From CALBJU01 sp965247125 (GTDB lineage Bacteria; Bacteroidota; Rhodothermia; Rhodothermales; UBA10348), in the NCBI GenBank assembly GCA_965247125.1, contig CBDFGO010000003.1, positions 62,001-126,000 of the forward strand: a stretch of 64,000 nucleotides of DNA, written 5' to 3'. Each line of letters begins with the position of its first letter. Within the stretch, counting starts at the first letter, position 1. Below, one piece after another: positions 7,294 through 15,624 of the stretch. A program made the translations under genes and the position numbers. The notes under the pieces were generated by a model. The model was not told the origin of the DNA, searched no databases, and saw only the letters and a program-made list of their open reading frames with translations.

Positions 7294-8677
7294 GAGCTAT
7301 GCCCAAAAGTTGTGTATGGAAGGTTTAGGCAGCGTGTCGTTCTGATGTAATTCCGTCGGTGAATTTGATTCCTTTTTTTACAAGTTGCAATAGGTGCGGT
7401 GCATTCAGTTTCCTCCACTTCTTCTGAGCCTCTTTACATAGACGGAAGGCCATTGCAAGAGCTGTTTCTCGGCTCAGACATCCCCTCGTTTTGGCGGTCC
7501 TGAGGCGCACGGTCGCGAACGTAGATTCGATCGGATTTGTGCTCCGAAGATGGATCCAGTGTTCTGCCGGAAAGTCATAAAAAGCGAGCAGTTCTTCTCG
7601 GTCTTTCACCAGAATCTCTGCTGCTTTCGGATACTTTTGCTGGTAGGCTTTGATGAAAAACAGAAGGGCGCTCTCTGCCTGCTTTTTTGTTTCTGCTGTA
7701 TAGATCTGCGTGAGGTGACCTTTTGCCTTCTTCTGAACGGACTTGGGCAGGCGGTTGAGCACATTTGCTGTCTTGTGCACCCAACAGCGTGCGGCTCGCG
7801 TCTCGGGATAAACTTCTGCGAGAGCACTCCAGAATCCCATGGCTCCATCGGCAACAGCCAGCTTCGGTCCTTGATCCAGCCCGCGGTGCCTCAGCTCCAG
7901 GAGCAACTCTCGCCACGACTGCTTGCTCTCGCGAAAGCCGTCCTCGAGTGCTATAAGCTCCTTCCTTCCATCGGCCGTAGCGCCGATCACGACCAGCAGA
8001 CACAGTTTCTGTTTATCCATGCGTACGTTTACGTGAATACCGTCGGCCCAGAAATAGACGTAGTGCTTCTCCTTCAGGCTCCGCTTTTGCCAGTCTTCGT
8101 GCTCCCTTGTCCAAAGCGTCTTCAGGCGCGCAATCGTCGAGGAGGTCAGCCCTGGGGCATCAGGACCAACAAGGGCCGAGAGCGCTGCCTCAAAGCCGCC
8201 CGTTGAAACTCCCTTCAGGTACAACCATGGAATGAGAGCCTCAAGCGAGCGGCTCTTGCGGAGGTAGGCTGGTAGTATCGAACTGCGGAAACCGATTCTA
8301 TCCTCACCCCGACCCGTACGGTCGCGTATGCGGGGCATCTTTACAGCGACCTCCCCGATACCAGTCAAAATCTTCCTCTCTGGCAGATATCCATTGCGAA
8401 CGATGCGGTGGCGATTCTCTTCGTCGCGCAGGAACTGGTAGCGCTGGCAGAAAGCTTCAACCTCGGCCTCAACGGCTGTGGCCAGCATCTTTGCGGCCCC
8501 TGTTCGCAATACTTCTGTCAACACATCCTCTGTGCTATTGTAGTTCTCGTTCTCGTGTGCGTTATTCGTCTTCATGGGCGGTGTATCCTCCAATCTTCGG
8601 ATTGACAATGACGTAATCATCATCAGGATACGCCGCCTATACCTTTTTCACCCGTACACAACTTTCGGGGTTAACTC
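7294..8677 (-). mobile_element. IS256-family insertion sequence, copy 1 (1,384 bp)
   Basis: The ends were set by comparison with the second copy at 11454-12837. Both copies agree from GAGCTATGCCC at one end to GGGGTTAACTC at the other and differ outside. The imperfect terminal inverted repeats are about 26 bp with 21 matches and share AAAGTTGTGTA. Copy 1 is flanked by TAAGGTTT at 7285-7292 and 8678-8685, an 8-bp target duplication with one extra G at 7293. The family normally makes 8-9 bp duplications. It carries one intact transposase gene and interrupts the metallo-beta-lactamase-fold gene. Confidence 0.92.
7325..8575 (-). CDS. IS256 (mutator-type) family transposase, copy 1
   Basis: This is a mutator-type DDE transposase of 416 residues from the ATG at 8575, chosen because GGAGG lies 11 bases upstream; an in-frame start at 8623 would add 16 residues. 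Catalytic motifs are YFWADGIHVNV (first Asp), LAVADGAMGFWSAL (second Asp) and WIHLRSTNPIESTF (Glu of the family signature). The protein is the same as the one encoded at 11556-12806. No frame damage is seen, so the element should be competent to transpose. Confidence 0.95.
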   Translation of the reverse strand: MKTNNAHENENYNSTEDVLTEVLRTGAAKMLATAVEAEVEAFCQRYQFLRDEENRHRIVRNGYLPERKILTGIGEVAVKMPRIRDRTGRGEDRIGFRSSILPAYLRKSRSLEALIPWLYLKGVSTGGFEAALSALVGPDAPGLTSSTIARLKTLWTREHEDWQKRSLKEKHYVYFWADGIHVNVRMDKQKLCLLVVIGATADGRKELIALEDGFRESKQSWRELLLELRHRGLDQGPKLAVADGAMGFWSALAEVYPETRAARCWVHKTANVLNRLPKSVQKKAKGHLTQIYTAETKKQAESALLFFIKAYQQKYPKAAEILVKDREELLAFYDFPAEHWIHLRSTNPIESTFATVRLRTAKTRGCLSRETALAMAFRLCKEAQKKWRKLNAPHLLQLVKKGIKFTDGITSERHAA

Positions 8678-9307
8678 TAAGGTTTCGAAGTCCCACCTTT
8701 CAGCAACAGTGGTTACAAGCTCTTCTACCGCCCTAATGGCACGCTGTACGATGCCTCCTTGTGCATCAATTCTTACCTCTGGTTCTAAAAATAGCGGCAG
8801 TAGTTGTTGGTAGTAATCTCTACTAGGGCCGAGGACTGAGAGTTGTTGAGTTGAGTTTGAAATACCGTGGAACGGCTCTACAATCGGGATATTTTTAGAT
8901 TCTGCTAATTCAACAAGCTCGCGAGCTTTGTTTAAGGCATTTCTAAGTCTTTCTCTAATACTATTATCTGTAACGCGTCCGTCTGTAAAGAGGTGTGAGA
9001 TTTCCTCTACATGATCCCATGGTTTGTGTATCCAGAATTCAGCCACTTCCATGTCTTCCAAAACCGTGACTAGCCCGGCTGTGTGGTCGAGGTCGGGATG
9101 TGATGATATGACGAGATCAACTCGATTGGTGCCGTAAAACTGATTTATATGTTCAACAATATCATCACCCGTGTCAGTAAAACCTCCGTCGATAACGACG
9201 ACTTGTTGTTCATCCCGACCTCCAAATAAGTTTCCGAATCTCATTACGATTGCATCACCGCTTTGAGATTCTTCCCCAACGGCTAAAAAGTCTATTTCGT
9301 ATCCCAT
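8678..9307 (-). pseudogene. 5' half of the ComEC-like metallo-beta-lactamase-fold gene
   Basis: This half encodes residues 1-210 of the split protein. VVVIDGG (near residue 40) is the first core strand. SSHPDLDH at 68-75 is the metal-binding HxDxDH motif; the middle Asp replaces the His of classical HxHxDH enzymes, as is common in ComEC-type domains. There is no signal peptide, so a cytoplasmic protein is expected, unlike true ComEC. The frame continues past the insertion into IS256 sequence and stops at 8648. It was the first gene of an operon with the four-helix membrane protein. An N-terminal fragment alone should be inactive. Confidence 0.85.
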
Positions 9308-9587
9308 ACTTTCAGTTCATTTACGCTACTAATAACAGCTAAATACTGGCAAGCATCAGTCGCTGTTCGTGCATTTATTGTAACTCCTCAATACCAAACT
9401 GTCATGTTTGATTCGGAGTTTGTTAGATGGTCTTCGTGTTTCGCTCATCCAAACGAAGTGCTTGTGCCACAATCTATAAACGATAAGTATTTAGCGGGGA
9501 GTGTCATATAGTCATTTGGCACCATTTTGTACCTGGAGTATCCTGTCGGGCGGATGAGCACTTTCATTATCAGCTCATCAATCATAT

Positions 9588-9887
9588 ATGTGCGACCATT
9601 CAAACCTCACACCAGAGGAGTATGAGAAGAGGCTGAATGAAACAGTCGACAAGTTGGTCAAATACTTTCGAGACAAAGAAATTGAGGGGAGTCCTCAAAA
9701 GAAAGAAACAGCACCTCCACCATTCAAATGCACCTGGGAATTCAATAAGGATCAGAGACTGGATCTCGAGAGGTTATTCTTAAAGCGAGAGGAGGGAGCG
9801 AAGACCGGGAACAGAAAGAAAACTATTCCTTCACGCACAAAAGGGCATAATGAGCGTGATAGAGTCTTTTCCAGAATGGCATGCTGA
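9588..9887 (+). CDS. Small charged hypothetical protein
   Basis: This 99-residue open frame is rich in Lys and Glu (e.g. TPEEYEKRLNETVDKLVKYF) and looks helical at the N-terminus. I do not recognise it. Its last 65 bases overlap the 3' end of the methyltransferase gene on the other strand, and no clear ribosome binding site precedes the ATG. It may be real, since the composition looks protein-like, or a chance frame. Confidence 0.3.
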   Translation: MCDHSNLTPEEYEKRLNETVDKLVKYFRDKEIEGSPQKKETAPPPFKCTWEFNKDQRLDLERLFLKREEGAKTGNRKKTIPSRTKGHNERDRVFSRMAC

Positions 9888-10605
9888 TGCGGGGAAGAAG
9901 ATGTTCAGTAAGAAATTTCCTTCCATACTTAAATCGGCCTTGTTGCGCGTAAAATGTTCTAATATGCTGTCGAGATAGAACAGGGGCATAGAGTCGATCA
10001 TCTACAATTTTGTATCCACACGATTCCAGTAATTTTCGAAACGTTCCTCTATCGTAAAACTGAACGTGTCCAGCTGAATTACTTGACCTATCCACGAACA
10101 GCGATTTGAACTTTCCACCAAGCAGGTTTTCGAGAGGCACCTCAGCGACCAGATATTCAAAATCTAAAGATTTGATTGCGCGAAGAGCGATTTGAGGCTC
10201 TTCCAAATGTTCGAGAGTGTGACTAATTACAACGAGATCAAACCTGGAGACTGAAAACTGTGTAATCGGGAGAGTAATGTCACCAACTGCAGTGTGAATG
10301 GTCTCGGTCGTCGACGAAAGATAGTTTATTGCCTCTTCGGAAAAGTCCAATCCATAGAAGGATTCAGACAGATTTAGTTTTTCAGCCTCTTGAAGCACTG
10401 CACCTGTTCCGCATCCGAGCTCTAGTAAACTATCTAGCTGAATATTGTTTTTCTCGACGAGTAGCTTTATCGACTCAGCTTTGTGAGAAGCACCGGCAGC
10501 AAGCCAGCTCGCTTGTCGGTTAATATTTTCAACGAACTTTTTATCGTAATCATCCCGCCCGGAATATCCTGACGCTAAACTGGTTTTGGTAGTTGATATG
10601 CTCAA
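9823..10605 (-). CDS. Class I SAM-dependent methyltransferase
   Basis: This is a 260-residue Rossmann-fold methyltransferase. Motif I is LLELGCGTGAVLQEA (about residues 60-74). The acidic end of strand 2 is FYGLDFSEEAI. Motif II is AVGDITLP, followed by FDLVVISHTLEHLEEP, the pattern of small-molecule methyltransferases of the UbiE/BioC type. The C-terminal third (VQFYDRGTFRKLLESCGY) resembles methyltransferases found in polysaccharide or lipid biosynthesis loci. The substrate cannot be told. It stands alone on the minus strand between the two IS256 copies. Confidence 0.8.
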   Translation of the reverse strand: MSISTTKTSLASGYSGRDDYDKKFVENINRQASWLAAGASHKAESIKLLVEKNNIQLDSLLELGCGTGAVLQEAEKLNLSESFYGLDFSEEAINYLSSTTETIHTAVGDITLPITQFSVSRFDLVVISHTLEHLEEPQIALRAIKSLDFEYLVAEVPLENLLGGKFKSLFVDRSSNSAGHVQFYDRGTFRKLLESCGYKIVDDRLYAPVLSRQHIRTFYAQQGRFKYGRKFLTEHLLPRISMPFWKRLYHAHYALLCVKE

Positions 10606-10667
10606 TTATATAGAAAAGCTAGTGTGGACTAACCATTGACAGCCTTCGGCCACGATTAAAAATGATG

Positions 10668-10713
10668 GGAGAGTGACGCACGATTTCTTCTTCCCATCCA
10701 TACGTCACTCTCC
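10668..10713. repeat. Perfect 11-bp inverted repeat between two minus-strand genes
   Basis: GGAGAGTGACG at 10668-10678 and its exact complement CGTCACTCTCC at 10703-10713 enclose a 24-base loop. It lies just behind the sorting-domain gene fragment on the minus strand and before the methyltransferase gene. It could be a terminator for the former, although no T-run follows directly, or a protein-binding site. Confidence 0.5.
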
Positions 10714-10735
10714 GCGTCATTCTGAGATTAAGATA

Positions 10736-11453
10736 TTATTTCAATAGAATCATCTTTTTGGTTGACGAAAATTCAGGAGTTTCCATCCTGTATAGATAAA
10801 TTCCGCTAGGCGATGACGTCGCGTCCCACGCTTGTCGATATTCGCCCGCGCCCAATTGTTGATCGACCAGGGTTGCCACGATTCTTCCAGAAACATCGAC
10901 CACGATCAACCTTACGTGTGTGCTCTGAGGAACGCTGAATTGGATTTCAGTGGAAGGATTAAACGGATTGGGATAGTTTTCTTCCAAACTGAATTCTAGG
11001 GGAAGTTCGCCTGGATTTGATTCGATTGAAACGCTTGTTTTCGGCAACGCATCGTTCCAAACAGTGTGGTACTCAACGTAATTATTGTATCCGGAAATCA
11101 CACTGTCTACATGAGCATATGACAGTTCATCCAGGGTTACTTTGAATTTCACATATTCAATATCCGAATCGTTTGGCATGGCGAAGTCGGCGACCCAACC
11201 TCCTCTGTCTTGAGTAAGACTGGTCCATGATGAGTTTCGAAATGGATCGTAAAAAAGTTTGTATTCCCACTCGTAGCTGTAGAGTCCATGCCTATTTGGA
11301 GGGAGTGCGTAAATCGTTTCGGTACTACCTAAAGACATTTGAGTCGGACTCAACGAAAAATCAAGATCGAGCGAGCTAGTTGCCGAGGTATGAGTGGTGT
11401 TTCCGGGGAGGAAAGCTGTAGGTCTTTCTAAAGCCAAGCCCGTGCTGGTTGAA
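10736..11453 (-). pseudogene. C-terminal fragment of a secreted protein with sorting domain
   Basis: The gene body runs from the IS256 end at 11453 to a stop at 10736. Its upstream part is missing, and the open frame before it (to 11557) is insertion-sequence sequence. It encodes a beta-rich segment with YEWEYKLFYDPFRNSSWTSL, reminiscent of a carbohydrate-binding or starch-binding-like module. A FlgD-like C-terminal sorting domain follows: EENYPNPFNPSTEIQFSVP, then SGIYLYRMET and a KKMILLK end. Such domains direct export by the type IX or a related route in Bacteroidota and Rhodothermota. The N-terminal signal peptide and catalytic part, if any, are gone, so it is unlikely to be functional. 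Confidence 0.8.
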
Positions 11454-12837
11454 GAGTTAACCCCGAAAGTTGTGTACGGGTGAAAAAGGTATAGGCGGCG
11501 TATCCTGATGATGATTACGTCATTGTCAATCCGAAGATTGGAGGATACACCGCCCATGAAGACGAATAACGCACACGAGAACGAGAACTACAATAGCACA
11601 GAGGATGTGTTGACAGAAGTATTGCGAACAGGGGCCGCAAAGATGCTGGCCACAGCCGTTGAGGCCGAGGTTGAAGCTTTCTGCCAGCGCTACCAGTTCC
11701 TGCGCGACGAAGAGAATCGCCACCGCATCGTTCGCAATGGATATCTGCCAGAGAGGAAGATTTTGACTGGTATCGGGGAGGTCGCTGTAAAGATGCCCCG
11801 CATACGCGACCGTACGGGTCGGGGTGAGGATAGAATCGGTTTCCGCAGTTCGATACTACCAGCCTACCTCCGCAAGAGCCGCTCGCTTGAGGCTCTCATT
11901 CCATGGTTGTACCTGAAGGGAGTTTCAACGGGCGGCTTTGAGGCAGCGCTCTCGGCCCTTGTTGGTCCTGATGCCCCAGGGCTGACCTCCTCGACGATTG
12001 CGCGCCTGAAGACGCTTTGGACAAGGGAGCACGAAGACTGGCAAAAGCGGAGCCTGAAGGAGAAGCACTACGTCTATTTCTGGGCCGACGGTATTCACGT
12101 AAACGTACGCATGGATAAACAGAAACTGTGTCTGCTGGTCGTGATCGGCGCTACGGCCGATGGAAGGAAGGAGCTTATAGCACTCGAGGACGGCTTTCGC
12201 GAGAGCAAGCAGTCGTGGCGAGAGTTGCTCCTGGAGCTGAGGCACCGCGGGCTGGATCAAGGACCGAAGCTGGCTGTTGCCGATGGAGCCATGGGATTCT
12301 GGAGTGCTCTCGCAGAAGTTTATCCCGAGACGCGAGCCGCACGCTGTTGGGTGCACAAGACAGCAAATGTGCTCAACCGCCTGCCCAAGTCCGTTCAGAA
12401 GAAGGCAAAAGGTCACCTCACGCAGATCTATACAGCAGAAACAAAAAAGCAGGCAGAGAGCGCCCTTCTGTTTTTCATCAAAGCCTACCAGCAAAAGTAT
12501 CCGAAAGCAGCAGAGATTCTGGTGAAAGACCGAGAAGAACTGCTCGCTTTTTATGACTTTCCGGCAGAACACTGGATCCATCTTCGGAGCACAAATCCGA
12601 TCGAATCTACGTTCGCGACCGTGCGCCTCAGGACCGCCAAAACGAGGGGATGTCTGAGCCGAGAAACAGCTCTTGCAATGGCCTTCCGTCTATGTAAAGA
12701 GGCTCAGAAGAAGTGGAGGAAACTGAATGCACCGCACCTATTGCAACTTGTAAAAAAAGGAATCAAATTCACCGACGGAATTACATCAGAACGACACGCT
12801 GCCTAAACCTTCCATACACAACTTTTGGGCATAGCTC
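11454..12837 (+). mobile_element. IS256-family insertion sequence, copy 2 (1,384 bp, inverted relative to copy 1)
   Basis: It has the same length and the same transposase as copy 1, in opposite orientation. Its ends GAGTTAAC (11454) and CATAGCTC (12837) match copy 1. The flanks TGGTTGAA and GGAACGAA show no convincing target duplication. The neighbouring genes are two unrelated fragments, a C-terminal sorting domain on the left and the N-terminal part of a DUF5686-like protein on the right. This points to a deletion or recombination at this copy rather than a simple insertion. Confidence 0.92.
11556..12806 (+). CDS. IS256 (mutator-type) family transposase, copy 2
   Basis: It encodes the same 416-residue product as the copy at 7325-8575, with all three catalytic motifs (YFWADGIHV, LAVADGAMGF, LRSTNPIESTF). 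The ATG at 11556 is preceded by GGAGG at 11 bases; a start 16 codons upstream is also open. Identity to the other copy suggests recent transposition. Confidence 0.95.
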   Translation: MKTNNAHENENYNSTEDVLTEVLRTGAAKMLATAVEAEVEAFCQRYQFLRDEENRHRIVRNGYLPERKILTGIGEVAVKMPRIRDRTGRGEDRIGFRSSILPAYLRKSRSLEALIPWLYLKGVSTGGFEAALSALVGPDAPGLTSSTIARLKTLWTREHEDWQKRSLKEKHYVYFWADGIHVNVRMDKQKLCLLVVIGATADGRKELIALEDGFRESKQSWRELLLELRHRGLDQGPKLAVADGAMGFWSALAEVYPETRAARCWVHKTANVLNRLPKSVQKKAKGHLTQIYTAETKKQAESALLFFIKAYQQKYPKAAEILVKDREELLAFYDFPAEHWIHLRSTNPIESTFATVRLRTAKTRGCLSRETALAMAFRLCKEAQKKWRKLNAPHLLQLVKKGIKFTDGITSERHAA

Positions 12838-14492
12838 GGAACGAACTCAACAAAGACAGAGCCGCGTCGCTGCTCATAGTAATCGTAGAGGTCGTCCCAC
12901 CCGAGATAGGTTGCCATACCTGGAACGAAGCGACCGAGACCTTCCACATCCGCTACAACCGAGGTGGCATCCAAACCCGAGACGCCAGCCCTGCCTCTGA
13001 GAGAACCAATCTGCCAGGGAATGCTGACCTCACTCCGATGGGACAGGCGCTTCCTTTCGGTAGAATAGCCGACCGATGTTCGCCACGAAAGGCCTGTCGT
13101 ACTTTCACGGCCATATCCAAGACCTGGGTGCCACCCATCGACCCGATTGTACCACAGCCAATCGCCGCCAACAATCCGATTGGCAAGTTCGAGTTTCGGG
13201 TTAACGTCCTGGTCAGACTGCTCCCGGACAGACACTGCGGCATATCCCGACAGCGGCCCAAGGGGAGGAAAGGCGCGTTCCAGAGTCATTCGAGGATCGA
13301 GCGTCACCAACTGTTCAACCTGCCTCGGCGTCAGTGGAATGAAGGAAGGATTTCGAGCGAACAGTTCGTCACTGATTCCAGCCAGTGGATGTCTGAGCTG
13401 ACCCGGGCCTGGTACTGCCATGGAGTCCGGAACGGGAGGATCGACGACGTGGAGCGACAGGCCGGAGACCTGCTCGTACCGAGCAGTCGGGTAGGAAACA
13501 CCGGCTCGGCCAAACCTCACACTGCCTCTCGCGACGAGGTCCAGAGGGACCCATACTGAATCGCCGATTGAAAAAAACCGTTGCTCCATGTACACATCGT
13601 GACTTTCGATCGGCGGTGTGACATCGGTTCCGGGATGAGGCTGGGCACTTATCTGCAAGACGGCAAAGACAGAATCCAGGACAGCCAGGTGCCCTGAGAA
13701 CGACGGGCGAGTGGGACTGCGTGGTGTGAAATAGATATCGTATACCCTCTGGCCGTCCATTCTACGGCCAGGACCAAGCGTGAAAACGTACAGATCGAGC
13801 GCATCGGGATGAAGGGGGCCCGCATATCTGGTTCCGAGCACGTCAATATCATCATCATAAAAGTTGACGACATGGTGAGGCGAGGCAAATGCGAACGTGC
13901 CGCTCCAGGCTGGCTGCGATCTGTCGGCACGGACGAGCTCCCTCCCTCCCGAAGATGGCGTCCACCACCACGCTCTCACACTCTCATTCATTTGCACCAG
14001 ATCGAACTCTGAATAGAGCATAAATCGGGTGTAGGTGTGCGCATAGAATGAGCGCACATTTCGGAACATGCGCTCCTTCGCAGCCAGGACCTGTCGAATG
14101 ATTTGATCTGCCGGATTTTCGCCTGTTATGACGACTTCGTCCAACGTGACGATTGCGGATGACAAACGGATGACCAGGTTGGCAGCGTTCTGTGCAGTGA
14201 CCTCTACCCTTTCGCTCAGGTATCCGATGTATCTGATCTCCAGGGTCGTCGGGTACTGAGAGATGGTGATCACAAATTGCCCCGAAGCATTCGAAATGGT
14301 ACCCCGGGTCGTTGATGCAATCTGAACCGTAGCGTGGGGCAGGGCCTCTCCCGTCGATTCGTCGACGATCAGACCTCGAACTCTAACTTGAGCCACAGCC
14401 GACTGAGCCAGGATGAAAAATGACAGCATCACGATCGGAATCCACTTCCAATCGCGAACTTCACGCGTGATCTTTTTCAACCCTGAAATCAA
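12838..14492 (-). pseudogene. DUF5686/carboxypeptidase-regulatory outer membrane protein, C-terminus lost
   Basis: The gene starts with a signal peptide (WIPIVMLSFFILAQSAVAQ). A carboxypeptidase-regulatory-like domain follows at about residues 35-120 (RGLIVDESTGEALPHATVQI and TLEIRYIGYLSERV). Next is a DUF5686-type segment with RSFYAHTYTRFMLYSE and VYDIYFTPRSP. It ends at FVEFVP, where the IS256 end begins; the remaining 17 codons are element sequence. Family members normally continue into a large outer membrane beta-barrel, which is missing. The intact gene probably encoded an envelope protein of about 800 residues. It is most likely inactive. Confidence 0.8.
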
Positions 14493-14666
14493 ATCTGTCG
14501 AAGGTTTTCAGATGCTAGGCGGCCGCAAGAGCTGCAAACGAAATGTACTTACGCGAGACTGACAACTGGAACGTTTCTCGGAGGCAGGTATTGTGATTTA
14601 TACGTTGAATCAACCAGATCGGCTAACGGTTGAAGCGACAACCCATCTCCACAGAACCGGAAATTT

Positions 14667-14939
14667 GTGTACCACTTGATTGGCAAACAGGTCAGAGTTC
14701 ATCTCTATAGCAGAGAGGGCATCGCCGTGGGCACTGTTACTGGCCGCGTCGCCGACGTGGCAGAGGCGGTTGAAGTCGCCAAGGGAATGAAAAAAGACCT
14801 GGCCTTTATCGTCGACATCGATACTGGTGACGCCGAGCATCCGTATACCAACAGTGCCGGTATGGAAGGAGAATCGTGGTTCGCGATTCAGGACCTTGAG
14901 GTGATTGAGGACGATTCTCCGCGCTTGTTCAGCAATTGA
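14667..14939 (+). CDS. Small hypothetical protein
   Basis: This 90-residue protein starts at GTG 14667. The opening MYHLIGKQVRVHLYSREGIA reads like a small beta-barrel (SH3- or KOW-like), followed by an acidic tail with WFAIQDLEVIEDDS. It has no signal peptide or metal motif. I do not recognise a named family. It is transcribed toward the Rrf2 regulator but separated from it by a 166-base repeat-containing gap, so it may be its own unit. Confidence 0.5.
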   Translation: MYHLIGKQVRVHLYSREGIAVGTVTGRVADVAEAVEVAKGMKKDLAFIVDIDTGDAEHPYTNSAGMEGESWFAIQDLEVIEDDSPRLFSN

Positions 14940-14979
14940 CGTAGCGTTGAGGCACCGTTGAGGCGTAGCGAAGCGCCCT

Positions 14980-15062
14980 GGAAACGCCCCAGAGCTGCCG
15001 TAGAAACGCCTTAAAACAGCCCTGGAAACGTCGAAACTCCTCCAAAGACCTTCAAAACGCCT
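14980..15062 (+). repeat. Degenerate 22-bp-spaced GAAACGCC repeats upstream of the Rrf2 gene
   Basis: GAAACGCC occurs at 14981-14988 and 15003-15010, and GAAACG at 15025-15030, each 22 bases apart. A weaker AAAACGCC follows near 15055. The gap between the small gene and the Rrf2 gene consists largely of these units. Two-turn spacing suggests binding sites on one DNA face, but the repeats are short and imperfect and could be a relic of local duplication. Confidence 0.4.
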
Positions 15063-15079
15063 CTCTGGCGGTTTGAAAT

Positions 15080-15096
15080 GTAACAGTTTTTGTTAC
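15080..15096. promoter_or_regulatory. Palindromic operator candidate for the Rrf2 regulator
   Basis: GTAACAgttttTGTTAC is a perfect 6-bp dyad with a 5-base spacer, ending 9 bases before the ATG of the Rrf2-family gene. Autoregulation through a dyad next to the start is common for this family, so this is a likely autorepression site. No experimental support exists here. Confidence 0.6.
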
Positions 15097-15105
15097 TTTT
15101 AGCTC

Positions 15106-15624
15106 ATGGCCAATACCAGATACTCCACCGCTCTACACATTCTCGTTTTGCTTTCGGCAGACAGGGACGCTCACCACACCTCAGCTTCCATCGCCGAACA
15201 ACTCGGGACGAATCCCGTCGTGATCAGACGACTGGTCAGCGATCTGGCCAAGGCGGGATTGGTGTCGGCGCGTCGCGGAGCGGGCGGGGGAGTCTCACTT
15301 GGCGCGAACCCAGCCGAAACTTCGCTGGGCCAAATCGCCGACATTGTGGAATATGATCTCACCTTTGACGCGCACGACCTTCCCGTCAGAGAGGGTAAAA
15401 GCCATCTGCCCGGTGCCATTCTATCGGCGATCGAAGCGCAACGACGAGAGCTTCACACCGCTTCCGTCGTAGAGCTGGACAGGGTGACACTTCAGGATCT
15501 GACTCATGCGGCGACCGTGCGGGCAGATCTGGCGGGTCTCGTCGAGAAGGGGATGTCAAATGCTGATATCCGAAACGGATATCGAATTGAAAATGGCCGC
15601 CTCATCCCGAAGGATGCTCGATGA
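15106..15624 (+). CDS. Rrf2 family transcriptional regulator lacking the Cys cluster
   Basis: This 172-residue protein has an N-terminal winged helix (RYSTALHILVLLSADR, then SIAEQLGTNPVVIRRLVSDL and the wing GLVSARRGAGGGVSL). These are the Rrf2 hallmarks. There is no cysteine at all, so it cannot bind an iron-sulfur cluster as IscR or NsrR do; it resembles the YwnA-like redox- or ligand-responsive branch. The C-terminal extension of about 40 residues is unusual. The stop overlaps the sulfatase start by 4 bases (ATGA), so regulator and enzyme are translationally coupled. The dyad at 15080-15096 is a likely autoregulatory site. Confidence 0.85.
   Translation: MANTRYSTALHILVLLSADRDAHHTSASIAEQLGTNPVVIRRLVSDLAKAGLVSARRGAGGGVSLGANPAETSLGQIADIVEYDLTFDAHDLPVREGKSHLPGAILSAIEAQRRELHTASVVELDRVTLQDLTHAATVRADLAGLVEKGMSNADIRNGYRIENGRLIPKDAR

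Noticed and set aside
7550..8206. 218-residue frame opposite the IS256 transposase, repeated at 11925-12581
   Set aside because: It is antisense to a transposase with clear catalytic motifs, and has no protein-like pattern of its own. Its duplication only reflects the two element copies.
10736..11557. Reading the sorting-domain protein as a complete gene starting at 11557
   Set aside because: The first 34 residues are encoded by IS256 sequence and also occur at the other copy. There is no signal peptide, so it is a fragment fused to the element by chance.
11445..12846. Target duplication for IS256 copy 2
   Set aside because: TGGTTGAA and GGAACGAA share only scattered bases. I do not count this as a duplication.
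12786..14492. Reading the DUF5686-like protein as complete with its stop at 12786
   Set aside because: The last 17 codons are IS256 sequence and the expected barrel is missing.
14980..15062. The 22-bp-spaced repeats as plasmid-type iterons
   Set aside because: No replication gene or A/T-rich melting region is nearby; the units are short and imperfect.
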